From contig JAQTQB010000004.1 in assembly GCA_028712475.1 (NCBI GenBank), forward strand, positions 1-64,000: a DNA stretch of 64,000 nucleotides. Reading direction: 5' to 3'. The notes below the pieces were generated by a model. The model had not been told where the DNA came from. It worked only from the letters and a program-made list of their open reading frames with translations, and ran no database searches. This document shows, one piece after another, positions 15,993 to 26,501 of the stretch (its first letter is position 1; each line of letters starts with the position of its first letter). The DNA comes from Verrucomicrobiales bacterium (GTDB lineage Bacteria; Verrucomicrobiota; Verrucomicrobiia; Limisphaerales; UBA11358). The translations under genes were made by a program, and so were the position numbers.

Positions 15993-17693
15993 TCACATCG
16001 GCCCATCCGCGTCCGCCGCTGCGGACTTGCGCCAGGCTTTGGTTTCATTTTTCGCTTCCGTCTTGGTGGTGTGCGCGAGCGGGGTGACGGACTGCGGATC
16101 TTTCTCCCACGGCGGGGTGATGAACTTCCAGACTTTCGTGGTGAGCATCCGGTCCACTTCGCGATAGAAATTGATCGCGCCGCCGAACGCCGCATACGGT
16201 CCGCTGTAGTCGTAGCTGTGCAACTGCTTGCACGGCACGCCCATTTTTTCGATGACGAACTTGTCCTTGATGCCGGAGCCGATGATGTCCGGCTTGTAAA
16301 TTTCGATGAGCTTTTCCATCTCGTGATGGGTGATGTCGTCAATGACGAGCGTCTGCTTCTTCATCTCCACCATCATGCCCTCGTAATCTTTGAAAGAGAA
16401 ACCGCCGGCTTCCAGCGCGGCGATTTGTTCCGGTGTCTTGGTTGGTTTGAAGCGCCCGGGGTCGGCCTCGACGTGCAGTTCCTCGATGTTGCGCGAGTCG
16501 GCGTCCACCTTGATTGTGGGCAACACTTTCCGGCCTTCGTAATCGTCGCGGTGGGCGAACTCATAACCGGCGGAAACGATTTCCATGCCGAGGTCGCGGA
16601 AAAGATCCTGGTAATGATGCGCCCGCGAACCGCCGACAAACAGCGCGGCTTTCTTGCCTGTGTGCTTGGCCTTGATTTCCTCGCGCACGGGTCGCAGGGC
16701 AATCATTTCCTGCGCGATGACTTCCTCGACGCGGTCGGTGAGTTTTTTGCTGTCGAAGAATTTGGCGATCTTGCGGAGCGTTTTCGCTGTCGCTTCCGCC
16801 CCGATGAAATTCACCTTGATCCACGGAATGCCGAATTTCTTCTCCATCATTTCGGCAATGTAATTGATCGAGCGATGGCACATCACGCCGTTCAGCATCA
16901 CCGTGTGCGACTTGGCAACCTGATCGTAGCTGACGTCGCCGCTCAAGGTTGAAGTGACGTGGATGCCGCATTTGCGCAGCAGCGTGTCAATCTCCCACGC
17001 GTCGCCGCCGATGTTGTATTCGCCCAGAATGTTCATCGTGAACTCGCCCGCATCCGGCTTGTCGTCCAGGCCGATGATGTTCTTGAACACGCCGTTGTTG
17101 GCGATGTGATGGCCGGCGGACTGGCTCACGCCTTTGTAGCCTTCGCAACTGAAAGCCATGACATTGATGCCCAGCTCTTCCTTCATCTGCTTGGCCACCG
17201 TATGAATGTCGTCACCAATCAAACCGACCGGGCAGGTCGCCAGAATCGCAATCGCCTTGGGTTTGAAAATGGCATAGGCCTCGCGGATGGCCTGCATCAG
17301 TTTCTTCTCGCCACCGAAAACAATCTGATCCTCCTGCATGTCCGTGTTCATGCAGTATTGCAGATAATTTGTCGAACCTTCCGGCGGGCGCACCAGATTG
17401 CGACGTGAGAGCCACGCGTAAAAACCACAACCCACCGGGCCGTGCGTGATTTGCAGAATGTCGTAAATCGGCCCCAGCACGACCCCGCGGCAACCAGCGT
17501 AAGTGCAGCCGCGCTGCGTGATGATGCCGGGGATGGTGCGCGAGTTGGCGCCAATTTCCGGCGGGGTTTCCGGGTCGTTGAGGATGATCTGCTTGGCGCG
17601 TTTCTTTGCCGTTTTGGCGGGATAAATCTTCAGCATCTCCGCTTTTACCGCTGCCGGATCAGGCACCGTCAAAGTTTCAGTTGGTTCGGACAT
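15993..17693 (-). CDS. nifD: Nitrogenase MoFe protein alpha chain, long form
   Basis: Alpha subunit of dinitrogenase, site of N2 reduction. 566 residues against about 480-490 in group I proteins. P-cluster ligands Cys63 (RGCTYAGCRG), Cys89 (HGPVGCGFYAW) and Cys154 (LATCPVGLIGDD). FeMo-co ligands Cys272 (NGVMCHRSINYI) and His492 (KQLHSYDYSGPY); substrate-channel residues Gln191 and His195 (GVSQSAGHHIANN) and Val71 are present. Residues about 388-440 (VLPTIKVDADSRNIEEL to DYEGMMVEM) form the extra block known from Clostridium pasteurianum NifD. A Lys/Ala-rich tail of about 30 residues ends the chain. The lack of VnfD/AnfD features and the neighbouring nifEN and nifV make it the Mo enzyme. Confidence 0.98.
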   Translation of the reverse strand: MSEPTETLTVPDPAAVKAEMLKIYPAKTAKKRAKQIILNDPETPPEIGANSRTIPGIITQRGCTYAGCRGVVLGPIYDILQITHGPVGCGFYAWLSRRNLVRPPEGSTNYLQYCMNTDMQEDQIVFGGEKKLMQAIREAYAIFKPKAIAILATCPVGLIGDDIHTVAKQMKEELGINVMAFSCEGYKGVSQSAGHHIANNGVFKNIIGLDDKPDAGEFTMNILGEYNIGGDAWEIDTLLRKCGIHVTSTLSGDVSYDQVAKSHTVMLNGVMCHRSINYIAEMMEKKFGIPWIKVNFIGAEATAKTLRKIAKFFDSKKLTDRVEEVIAQEMIALRPVREEIKAKHTGKKAALFVGGSRAHHYQDLFRDLGMEIVSAGYEFAHRDDYEGRKVLPTIKVDADSRNIEELHVEADPGRFKPTKTPEQIAALEAGGFSFKDYEGMMVEMKKQTLVIDDITHHEMEKLIEIYKPDIIGSGIKDKFVIEKMGVPCKQLHSYDYSGPYAAFGGAINFYREVDRMLTTKVWKFITPPWEKDPQSVTPLAHTTKTEAKNETKAWRKSAAADADGPM

Positions 17694-17713
17694 AAAAGTT
17701 CCTTTCTCTTGTT

Positions 17714-18699
<986 letters not shown>

Positions 18700-18797
18700 T
18701 CAGCTCTGATGGCAGAACTTGAGAAAACCATCGAATACAAAGGTGAAAATAAATTCCCACGAGGCGGATTTCGAACTGACAGCGACGAAGGCGGGCT

Positions 18798-18837
18798 ACA
18801 TTTGCGTAGGGAAACGGTTTCTAAGCTACGCGAATGT
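18798..18837. promoter_or_regulatory. Possible activator site upstream of nifH
   Basis: ACATTTGCGTAGG at 18798-18810, identical to 11877-11889 upstream of nifN, followed after a short gap by an inverted near-copy, CTACGCGAATGT. It lies 113 bases upstream of the sigma-54 promoter, where a NifA enhancer is expected. It does not fit TGT-N10-ACA. Confidence 0.5.
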
Positions 18838-18867
18838 GGCTTTGCGGGCGCGGCGGTCCGGAAGCGG

Positions 18868-19716
18868 TCAGCAAAGCAAGGTGCGGACGTTGTAATATCC
18901 ACCGAGGACGAGATGTTCGGATTCTCCAGTCAGCAGAGATTTGGGGAGCAGTCCGCTGAAGAAGACAATTTTGGCGAGAGGGACTTCCACTTCCCAAGCG
19001 CTGGAACCAAACTCCCAAGCCACCTCCGGGTCGGAAGTAAATGAACTCAGATTGTTGAGTTGAACCAGCGTGATGCGCCGGGATGAGTCATCCCCGCTGC
19101 CCGGCTGATTCCGGATGACGTATTCCTCGGGATCGTGGGTGCCACGATAGAGAATTCTGCTGAATTTATTCGGGAAGCGGCGGCGCAGTTCGTCCTGGCA
19201 AAAAGTGTAGAGCAGATCGAGCTGCATCAGCACGCCGCTGGACTTGGCCGAGCCGCGCATCCGATCCAGCGTGAAGGCTTCACGCGCGGCCGCATCATCC
19301 GCCAGCCGCCCGTTGTGGTAGGTGGCCAGAATGCCAAAGCGGCTTTCCACCCACGCCTTGAGGACCGCACCCGCCTGCCGGTTGCTGTCAGCACCCCAGG
19401 CGCGCAATAGATTCAAGTAGCTGTAAACAAATTTCGTTTTTCCGCGCCGCTCGATTTTTTCGTTGAGGCCGAATTTCACACAAACGTAATCATGAAACAG
19501 GCGGCTCCGTTCCTCGGGATCGGGAATCCCATCCAGGCGGCGGAACAGCGAACCGTCGGTGGCGCGTGCACCGTCAATTTCAACGGGGAGCGGGTTGGCC
19601 TGAAATTCTTCGGAGCCAATGATCCACGGCGAAAGATTGCAGCGGTTGAGCGTGCAAGACGAGCGCGAGTGGTCTTGAGCAATGTTCTGATGATATAAAT
19701 TTTCTGGCGGGCGCAT
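18868..19716 (-). CDS. draT: NAD+-dinitrogen-reductase ADP-ribosyltransferase
   Basis: Transfers ADP-ribose from NAD to the NifH arginine and so stops nitrogenase under ammonium or energy shortage. 282 residues, family length. Visible landmarks: RCNLSPWIIGSEEFQANPLP at the N-terminus, LFHDYVCVKFGL, LNLLRAWGADSNRQAGAVLK, ILYRGTHDPEEY (NAD-binding Arg and Gly), and SSFTSDPEVAWEFGSSAWEV, the last with the S-x-T-S/E-type core of ADP-ribosyltransferases. VPLAKIVFFSGLLP closes the fold. It lies 30 bases after draG on the same strand and directly upstream of nifH. The target arginine is present in NifH. Confidence 0.94.
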   Translation of the reverse strand: MRPPENLYHQNIAQDHSRSSCTLNRCNLSPWIIGSEEFQANPLPVEIDGARATDGSLFRRLDGIPDPEERSRLFHDYVCVKFGLNEKIERRGKTKFVYSYLNLLRAWGADSNRQAGAVLKAWVESRFGILATYHNGRLADDAAAREAFTLDRMRGSAKSSGVLMQLDLLYTFCQDELRRRFPNKFSRILYRGTHDPEEYVIRNQPGSGDDSSRRITLVQLNNLSSFTSDPEVAWEFGSSAWEVEVPLAKIVFFSGLLPKSLLTGESEHLVLGGYYNVRTLLC

Positions 19717-19746
19717 TGAAAATGGTTTGTTGCTGCAACTGTTATA

Positions 19747-20652
19747 TCATTCAGCGGAAAGGTTGAGAAGCTGCGAGGTTTGGATGTAAATGGCGGCGGT
19801 GACAGCGGGATCGAGCCTTTTCAGCCAGCGAGTGGGAATCCCTTGGACGCCGTAGAGCGCCCCGGCCAGTTGCCCCGCCAGCGCGCCGGTGGTATCGGCG
19901 TCGCCGCCCCGGTTGACCACCCGCACGAGACATTCTTCAAAACTTCCGGTATTGAAAAAGCCGTCGAAGACCGTTTGCACCGTATGCACAATGAAGCCGC
20001 TGGCATGGCCGGGCCAGGGTCTAAATTTGAAGACGGGATGTTGGGCGATGAGGTCACAGGCAATTTGATCGCACGCGGCCTCTTCGCCTTGGAGCAAGAG
20101 CCGCCGAGTCATGCAGGCAAGCGCAGCGGTGGCAGCGTCGGATTTCGGATGGTTGTGGGTGATATGCGCCTGTTCCAGGCTCCGTCGGATGAGGAGTTCT
20201 TCACTTTCTAGCGAGACGAGCACGGTGGGGAGATTGCGCATGGCGGCCCCATTGCCGCCGTTCTCTTCGGCGAACAGAACACATAAGTTGCCGCTGGAAA
20301 TATAATTGCTGATGCCGCGACGACAGGAATTGCCGATATCCACGGGGTTGCCTCGCATCCATGCGACAAAAGCATCGGCAATCGCGCGCTGGTTCCAGCC
20401 ACCGCTGGCGATCAAAGCCGAGCCGAGCGCGAGCGTCATTTCGGTGTCATCGGTGACGTGTCCCGGCTGCAGGCCGAGCCAGCCGCCGCCAACGATTTGA
20501 TTGTGGACTTGATAGCGGGCGGTAATTTCCCGCGCCGTCATAAATTCGACGGTGGCACCCAGAGCATCACCAATCGCCAAACCGAGAAAGGCTCCCAGCG
20601 CGCGATCCATCAACCACGGATTTTTTTGCATATTGGGGTTTGGGCTTTGCAA
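19747..20652 (-). CDS. draG: ADP-ribosyl-[dinitrogen reductase] hydrolase
   Basis: Removes ADP-ribose from NifH and reactivates it. 301 residues. The dinuclear Mn site is formed by GLAIGDALGATVEFM and GHVTDDTEMTLALG (the TDD ligands) in the N-terminal half and by VNRGGDADTTGALAGQLAGA (the D-A-D-T-T ligands) in the C-terminal half. NGAAMRNLPTVL and HNHPKSDAATAAL are family blocks. The start may be Met1 or Met8 or Met15 (MDRALGAFLGLAIGD); all give a complete enzyme. It sits between nifA and draT, 38 bases after nifA, suggesting a nifA-draG-draT operon. Confidence 0.95.
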   Translation of the reverse strand: MQSPNPNMQKNPWLMDRALGAFLGLAIGDALGATVEFMTAREITARYQVHNQIVGGGWLGLQPGHVTDDTEMTLALGSALIASGGWNQRAIADAFVAWMRGNPVDIGNSCRRGISNYISSGNLCVLFAEENGGNGAAMRNLPTVLVSLESEELLIRRSLEQAHITHNHPKSDAATAALACMTRRLLLQGEEAACDQIACDLIAQHPVFKFRPWPGHASGFIVHTVQTVFDGFFNTGSFEECLVRVVNRGGDADTTGALAGQLAGALYGVQGIPTRWLKRLDPAVTAAIYIQTSQLLNLSAE

Positions 20653-20690
20653 ATGATCATGCGCAACTTGAATTGGCCGCCCAAGCCGAG

Positions 20691-22475
20691 TTAGGCGGCG
20701 GCGGCATCTCCGCGTCGGAATCGTTTAAAATCAATGCCCAGCCCTTTCACGCGCAGTCCCATCTGCCGTTCGGTGATCCCGAGCCTGCGCGCGGCGGCGG
20801 CCATGTTGCCGTCGCAAGCCTTGAGTTCAGCCACGATCATTTCATATTCCAGCGCGGAGACGGCGGTTTCGAGGGTGCCGCTAGCGGAGGATTTTTCGGA
20901 GGCGTCCTTTTTCTGCAACGTCGGCGGCAGGTGATTTGCCTCGATGGATTTGCCCGGAGAAAGCAACACGGCGCGCTCGATGCAGTTTTCCAGTTCGCGC
21001 ACGTTGCCGGGCCAGTGGTAGCTCATCAGCAGATCAATCGCGGCGGTGGAAATGCGGCGCACGGTTTTCTGGTTCAGTTTGGCATATTTTTCCACGAAAT
21101 AATCCGCGAGCAGCAGGATGTCTGACTTGCGTTCGCGCAATGGCGGCGCGTAAATCGGAAACACGTTGAGCCGGTAGTAAAGGTCGGCGCGAAATTTGTC
21201 CTGCTCGATCATCTGTTCCAGATTGCGGCTGGTGGCCGTCAGGATACGGACGTCGGCCTTGATGGGCGTGTGGCCGCCGACGCGCTCGAATTCTTTTTCC
21301 TGCAACACGCGGAGCAGCTTGACCTGCGTGGCTGCCGAGACATCTCCGATTTCATCCAGAAAGATTGTGCCGCCGTCGGCGACTTCAAACCGGCCTTTGC
21401 GCATGGCGATGGCGCCGGTGAACGCACCTTTTTCGTGGCCGAACAGTTCGCTTTCGATGATGGATTCCGGCAGCGCGGCGCAATTGAACTTCACAAACGC
21501 CTTGCCTTTGCGCGGGCTTTGCTCGTGCAGCGCGCGGGCGATGAGTTCCTTGCCCACGCCGGATTCGCCGCGAATCAAGACGGTCGTCACGCTGCCGGCC
21601 ACCTGCTCGATGTGGCGATAGACCGAGCGCATCGCGTCGGAATTGCCGATCATGTTCGGCGGACGGAAACTCGTCTGGAGTTGGTGTTGCAGCCGCTCGT
21701 TCTCGCGCTGGAGCGACTCCAGCTTTTCCTGCGTGAGCCGGTGAAAATGCACCGTGTGGGCGATCACATTCGCGATAAGCGACAGCAGCCGGCGGTCGGA
21801 AGAAAGCCGCACACGCCCATCGAGGATGCGTTCCACGCTCAACGCACCGATCACTTCCTCGCCGAATTTGATGGGCACGCAAATGTAGGCCGCTGACAGC
21901 GAGCGCGGGTCAACCTGTTGTTCCTGCTCCCATCGTTTTTTCAACCCCGGCTCCTTGGAAATATCCGGCACGACAATCGCCTGACCAGACTCGATGACTT
22001 GCTGAACCAGATCGCGGCAGGCGATCAAATAGTCTTTCTGGCTCTGGCCGCCGGGCAGCCCGACTGCTTCGCTGATGCTGGCCGTGCCGTCTTCGCGATT
22101 GAGAATGGTGATCGTGCCGCGCTTCATGCCCAGCCCGTCAGCCATCTTCAAAAGCACCGGCCGGATGACTTCGCGCAGTTCCAGACTGCTTTCCAGCGTG
22201 TAGGAAATGTCGAAAAGAAGGCTCAATTCGTCCACGACGCGGCAGCCAGCCCCTGCAGTCGGCAGGCTGATTTTTTGCGCGTCAATTCCCGAACATCCAG
22301 GGAGACATTCGTCCAACAATTTTTTCACACACGAACTCTCCGCAAGGCATGTGCCAAGAATCCACGGTTCCACCGCAGACCTAACAGCATCATCTTTTCT
22401 TTCATCTGTAATTCCATGTCTCCGACAGTTGGAACAGCGTTTGCTTATTTGCCTTCCCAGTTCAGACAAAGACAA
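20691..22475 (-). CDS. nifA: Sigma-54-dependent activator NifA
   Basis: Enhancer-binding activator of nif promoters. 594 residues: GAF domain about 80-250, linker, AAA+ domain about 273-505 with Walker A GESGVGKE (303-310), the sigma-54 contact GAFTGA (350-355) and Walker B GGTIFLDEIGD, then a Fis-type helix-turn-helix (MAAAARRLGITERQMGLRVK) at the C-terminus. The linker before the HTH has no cysteines, so the C-x4-C oxygen-sensing motif of rhizobial NifA is absent, and no nifL is in the window. The first 65 residues carry six cysteines (C14, C17, C43, C49, C57, C61). If the true start is later, this segment would be lost. Confidence 0.95.
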   Translation of the reverse strand: MSLSELGRQISKRCSNCRRHGITDERKDDAVRSAVEPWILGTCLAESSCVKKLLDECLPGCSGIDAQKISLPTAGAGCRVVDELSLLFDISYTLESSLELREVIRPVLLKMADGLGMKRGTITILNREDGTASISEAVGLPGGQSQKDYLIACRDLVQQVIESGQAIVVPDISKEPGLKKRWEQEQQVDPRSLSAAYICVPIKFGEEVIGALSVERILDGRVRLSSDRRLLSLIANVIAHTVHFHRLTQEKLESLQRENERLQHQLQTSFRPPNMIGNSDAMRSVYRHIEQVAGSVTTVLIRGESGVGKELIARALHEQSPRKGKAFVKFNCAALPESIIESELFGHEKGAFTGAIAMRKGRFEVADGGTIFLDEIGDVSAATQVKLLRVLQEKEFERVGGHTPIKADVRILTATSRNLEQMIEQDKFRADLYYRLNVFPIYAPPLRERKSDILLLADYFVEKYAKLNQKTVRRISTAAIDLLMSYHWPGNVRELENCIERAVLLSPGKSIEANHLPPTLQKKDASEKSSASGTLETAVSALEYEMIVAELKACDGNMAAAARRLGITERQMGLRVKGLGIDFKRFRRGDAAAA

Positions 22476-22778
22476 TTTTTGACCGGAACTGCGTATAAAA
22501 TCGCAGACGGGGTTGTTTTCTTTTGTCCAAGTCGCCTAAAGATTGACAGCTAACCTTGGTCAATAAATTTCTGAAACGATTTTTCACGAGGCAATTGTTT
22601 TCGGCAATTCGATCGCTCATGAATGACAAGATTTGGGTTGTGTTTTTTGCCTTCATTAAGAACGCACACGGTATTGGATGGCCGGTGCGGAAGTCCGGAG
22701 GAAACAACAGGAATGTCTCAAGAATGAAAAATCAAAACTCGCCTCGTCAAAAAGTGCCAGCAGAAGTGTCAGCAAACC
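22476..22778. other. Intergenic region upstream of nifA
   Basis: About 300 AT-rich bases. It should contain the nifA promoter; I saw no sigma-54 site and no convincing -35/-10 pair. At 22749-22776 it holds AAAAGTGCCAGCAGAAGTGT, a near copy of the sequence at 2932-2958 beside the tRNA and integrase remnant. Confidence 0.5.
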
Positions 22779-23969
22779 TCATTTTTTGTAAAGCGCGCAG
22801 CTCATGGCGAAAAAATCTCCGCGTGGTTTCGTGGCATAATCGCCGTTCGCGGTCGTCGCAAACTTCAAGTCATGGTTGCGCCATTGTTTTTCAAGCGCAG
22901 GACGGTCAACCGGTTTTCCACCTTTCAATTCCGCGAGCGTGGCATCAATCAACATTTGCCAGCGCGGCAGATAATAATCCCGCATCAATCCGTTCCACTG
23001 CCGGCCAGCGTAATCCGTCAGGCCTCCGCCCCAGATGGTGATGATGCTGCGCGCGTCCTTTTCGTAATACGCCCGCTCGTCCTTGTTTGCCGCCCATGAT
23101 TTGGCGTCGCCAGTCCATTTGCCCAGCATGAACTCGGTGCGCGTGCCGAGAAATTTGTCCATGTCACGACCCAGGGCCATGAATTTATCAGCATCTTTCT
23201 TGAACTCGGCGGCGTCTTTCCGGTCGTAAGCCGCCGCCATCTGGTCGCGCAACGCCAAAGCAATGTTGCCGAGGGCCTGACGTGTGGTGTCAACCAGGTC
23301 CCGCTGATAAGCGCTGGATTCTTGCGCCACGGGGCCGGCCTGCAAAAGCAGTTCCCACGCACGGACCAAATCCTTGTTGTGATAGGCAATTTGTGCGGAC
23401 AGCATGTTGTTGGATTCGCCGAGCAAGGCGGGATTGCGCGCCTGAAATACAACGCCGTGACAGCCGATGGCTGACGTGTCGTCCACAAGGATTTTTTCGC
23501 GGAGAATATCCCAAGCCTTTTCGACGTTGCTATCTGCGCCCCCGGCACGCGCGCGGGCCTCGTCGCACACCCATGTGGCGAGGTTCAGATTGGTGCCGGC
23601 CCAGACCCGGTCAAACAGCATTTCGTAAACGACCGGATTGTTAAAGCCTTCGAGCGTGGCGCCCACGCCAGTGAAATTGGCCAGTGCCGCATCGTTCATC
23701 ACCGCTGTCACGCGCTGGTTGATTTTGTTGATCGGGCCGACCAGATGCGTGTTGCCGCCGAAGTTGCCGAGATAATCCCAGATGAACGGCGCGCCATAGA
23801 ACGCCTTGGTTTCGCGGAACAATTCACGGTCTTCGCAGACATAATCAATCAAGACCATGCGGCCATGCGACACGGCGCCGATCATGGCCGAAATCCGCTC
23901 GTCGCTCCAATTCTGGCGGTCATTGCCAAACGTCCAGCCCCATTTGCAGCCAGACTGCCTCGTGGTCAA
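22779..23969 (-). pseudogene. 5'-truncated GH89 alpha-N-acetylglucosaminidase-like gene
   Basis: The 396-codon frame matches only the C-terminal part of the NAGLU family (GH89, usually about 700 residues). Landmarks are WTFGNDRQNWSDERI, GRMVLIDYVCEDRELF, FYGAPFIWDYLGNFGGNTHL (catalytic region), GVGATLEGFNNPVVYEMLFD and later WELLLQAGP, RDLVDTTRQALGN and LTDYAGRQWNGLMRDYYLPR. The N-terminal domain and the first half of the barrel are missing, and upstream of the start there is no continuation in any frame for at least 80 bases. The residues before WTFGND are unrelated. I therefore call it a fragment, not a gene. No frameshift in the rest, so the truncation may be recent. Confidence 0.75.
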
Positions 23970-24082
23970 CCTGGGCTGTTCTAGCTGCCAGATCGTGAGA
24001 CTGATTTAAGGATTAAAGTGGTTGACACTTCAATGATAGTGGAGTGATAAATGTTCAACTGCTTTCAAAACAAAAACGGGAA

Positions 24083-26395
24083 ATGAAAAAAAACAGGCTA
24101 ATCATGGGGTTGATTGGGGTGCTGATGTTGGGCTGCCTTTATGCCCAGCGGCCGGGCAGCGATCCCAAAATGAGCGCCTTCATTGATGATTTGATGGGCC
24201 GGATGACGCTGGAGGAAAAAATCGGGCAGTTGAATTTGCTGTCGGTGGGCTTTGATGTGACCGGGCCTCAACTAAGCAAGGACGCGGATGCAAAAGTTCG
24301 CCAAGGCTTGGTTGGCGGCGTTTTTAACACCTACACGCCGGTAGCGATGCGAAAGTTGCAAACGCTGGCCATAAAGGAGAGTCGTTTGGGGATTCCGCTG
24401 ATGTTTGGATACGATGTCATTCACGGCCACAAGACGATTTTTCCAATCCCGCTTGGTCTCTCCTGCACTTGGAATATGGATACGATTGAACGGAGCGCAC
24501 GCATTGCTGCGGCGGAAGCGAGCGCAGATGGCTTGAACTGGACATTCTCGCCGATGGTGGACATTGCCCGCGACGCGCGGTGGGGAAGAATTGCGGAAGG
24601 CGCGGGGGAAGACCCATATCTGGGCGCACAGATCGCCCGGACGATGGTGCGTGGCTATCAGGGCGAAGATATTAGCCGGAGCAACGCGCTGATGGCGTGT
24701 GTTAAACATTTCGCATTATACGGCGCGGCGGAGGCTGGGCGGGACTACAACACGGTGGATATGAGCCGCCGCCAGATGTATGAATATTATCTGCCACCTT
24801 ATCGGGCGGCGGTGGAGGCTGGAGCCGGCAGCGTCATGAGTTCCTTCAATGAAGTTGACGCCGTGCCGGCAACGGCCAATCGCTGGCTGCTCACGGATCT
24901 GTTGCGAACGCAATGGGGGTTCCAAGGCTTCGTTGTCACCGACTACACGGCCATCAATGAAATGAGCGAGCATGGCATGGGTGGTTTGCAAAAGGATGCC
25001 GAACTGGCCCTCAAAGCCGGGGTGGACATGGACATGGTGGGCGAAACCTACCTCAAATATCTGCCGGAACTGGCCGCGCACGGCGAAATCTCCGAGTCCA
25101 TGATCAATCAAGCCTGCCGGCGAATCCTCGAGGCGAAATACAAACTTGGATTGTTTTCTGATCCGTTTCACGGCTGCACGGAGGAGCGGGCCCGCAAGGA
25201 AATACTTACGCCGGAAAACCGGAAAGCCGCGCGGGAAATCGCGGAGCAATCAGTCGTCCTGCTGAAGAACGACCGGCAAATCCTGCCTTTGAAAAAATCC
25301 GGGACGATTGCCCTGGTGGGGCCGCTGGCGGATGACCAGCAGAATCTTCTGGGCAGCTGGCGCGCTGCCGGCGACTGGCGGATGGCGGTCAGCGTCCTGA
25401 CGGGAATCAGCAATGTAGCCGGTTCAGAGGTGACAATCCTGCACGCAAAAGGCGCAAACCTCGTGGATGATCCGGCACTCCGGGCAACGATGAAGGCGTT
25501 CGGCGCAGAGATTCCGGTGGATGGGCGTTCACCGCAGCAGATGGTGGCCGAAGCGGTGGCGATGGCGTCCCGTGCGGACGTGGTGGTGGCGGTGCTGGGC
25601 GAATCCTCCGGCATGACCGGCGAGGCCGCGAGCCGCAGCGACATCGGACTTCCAGAATGTCAAAAAGAATTGTTACGGGCGCTGGTGGAAACCGGGAAAC
25701 CGGTCGTGCTGGTGCTGATGAACGGACGGCCATTGACGTTGTGCTGGGAGGCGGAGCATTGCGGCGCGATTCTCGAAACTTGGTTTGGCGGCACCGAAGC
25801 AGGCAATGCCGTGGCCGATGTGCTGTTCGGCGATTACAATCCGTCGGGGAAGCTGACAGCGACTTTTCCGCGCAGCGTCGGGCAGATCCCCGTTTATTAC
25901 AACCACAAGAACACCGGGCGTCCCTACAAGGGCGATCCGACCTTCAAGTATGCTTCCCGTTACCTCGATGTGCCGAATGATCCGCTGTATGCGTTCGGTT
26001 ACGGTTTGAGCTACACGACGTTTTCCTACAGCGACGTCAAGCTGAACAAGACCACGCTTTCGGATGCGGAGACACTGCTGGCGTCGGTCAGCCTGACCAA
26101 TACAGGAAAGCGTCCTGGTGAGGAGACGGTGCAATTATATGTCAGCCAGCCGGTGGCCAGCGTGACGCGCAGCGTGGAGGATCTGCGGGATTTCCAAAAA
26201 GTGCGCTTGCAGCCAGGCGAAACCAGGGAGGTGACGTTTCGCATCACTCCTGAAGATTTGAAATTCTACAATGGCAAGCTGGAATATGACTGGGAACCGG
26301 GGGAATTCGCGATCCGGATAGGTGGCGACTCAAGTCAGTTGAAGTCAGCGACCGTCCACTGGAGCAGGCAGGCCGTTACGGCAAAAACTCCGTGA
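24083..26395 (+). CDS. bglX: GH3 beta-glucosidase (BglX-like) lipoprotein
   Basis: Glycoside hydrolase family 3 exo-enzyme releasing beta-linked glucose (or xylose) from oligosaccharides. 770 residues from the ATG at 24083, chosen because MKKNRLIMGLIGVLMLGC is a lipoprotein signal with lipobox LMLGC and CGGGAA lies just before; an upstream ATG adds 13 unrelated residues. The GH3 N-domain has DLMGRMTLEEKIGQLN, GYDVIHGHKTIFPIPLG, NWTFSPMVDIARDARWGR and GFVVTDYTAIN, whose Asp (about residue 286) is the nucleophile. The GH3 C-domain has GPLADDQQNLLGSW. A fibronectin III-like domain ends the protein (EETVQLYVSQPVASVTR). Probably on the outer membrane or periplasmic. Confidence 0.94.
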   Translation: MKKNRLIMGLIGVLMLGCLYAQRPGSDPKMSAFIDDLMGRMTLEEKIGQLNLLSVGFDVTGPQLSKDADAKVRQGLVGGVFNTYTPVAMRKLQTLAIKESRLGIPLMFGYDVIHGHKTIFPIPLGLSCTWNMDTIERSARIAAAEASADGLNWTFSPMVDIARDARWGRIAEGAGEDPYLGAQIARTMVRGYQGEDISRSNALMACVKHFALYGAAEAGRDYNTVDMSRRQMYEYYLPPYRAAVEAGAGSVMSSFNEVDAVPATANRWLLTDLLRTQWGFQGFVVTDYTAINEMSEHGMGGLQKDAELALKAGVDMDMVGETYLKYLPELAAHGEISESMINQACRRILEAKYKLGLFSDPFHGCTEERARKEILTPENRKAAREIAEQSVVLLKNDRQILPLKKSGTIALVGPLADDQQNLLGSWRAAGDWRMAVSVLTGISNVAGSEVTILHAKGANLVDDPALRATMKAFGAEIPVDGRSPQQMVAEAVAMASRADVVVAVLGESSGMTGEAASRSDIGLPECQKELLRALVETGKPVVLVLMNGRPLTLCWEAEHCGAILETWFGGTEAGNAVADVLFGDYNPSGKLTATFPRSVGQIPVYYNHKNTGRPYKGDPTFKYASRYLDVPNDPLYAFGYGLSYTTFSYSDVKLNKTTLSDAETLLASVSLTNTGKRPGEETVQLYVSQPVASVTRSVEDLRDFQKVRLQPGETREVTFRITPEDLKFYNGKLEYDWEPGEFAIRIGGDSSQLKSATVHWSRQAVTAKTP

Positions 26396-26501
26396 GCGGA
26401 CCCATGTGGGCGGCGCACTCAAGGTCAATTCCGCTCGACGCGCCGGCCAGAAAATAATGACAAGCACTTCCCTGCTGCCAAAAATCACGGCAACAAACGA
26501 A

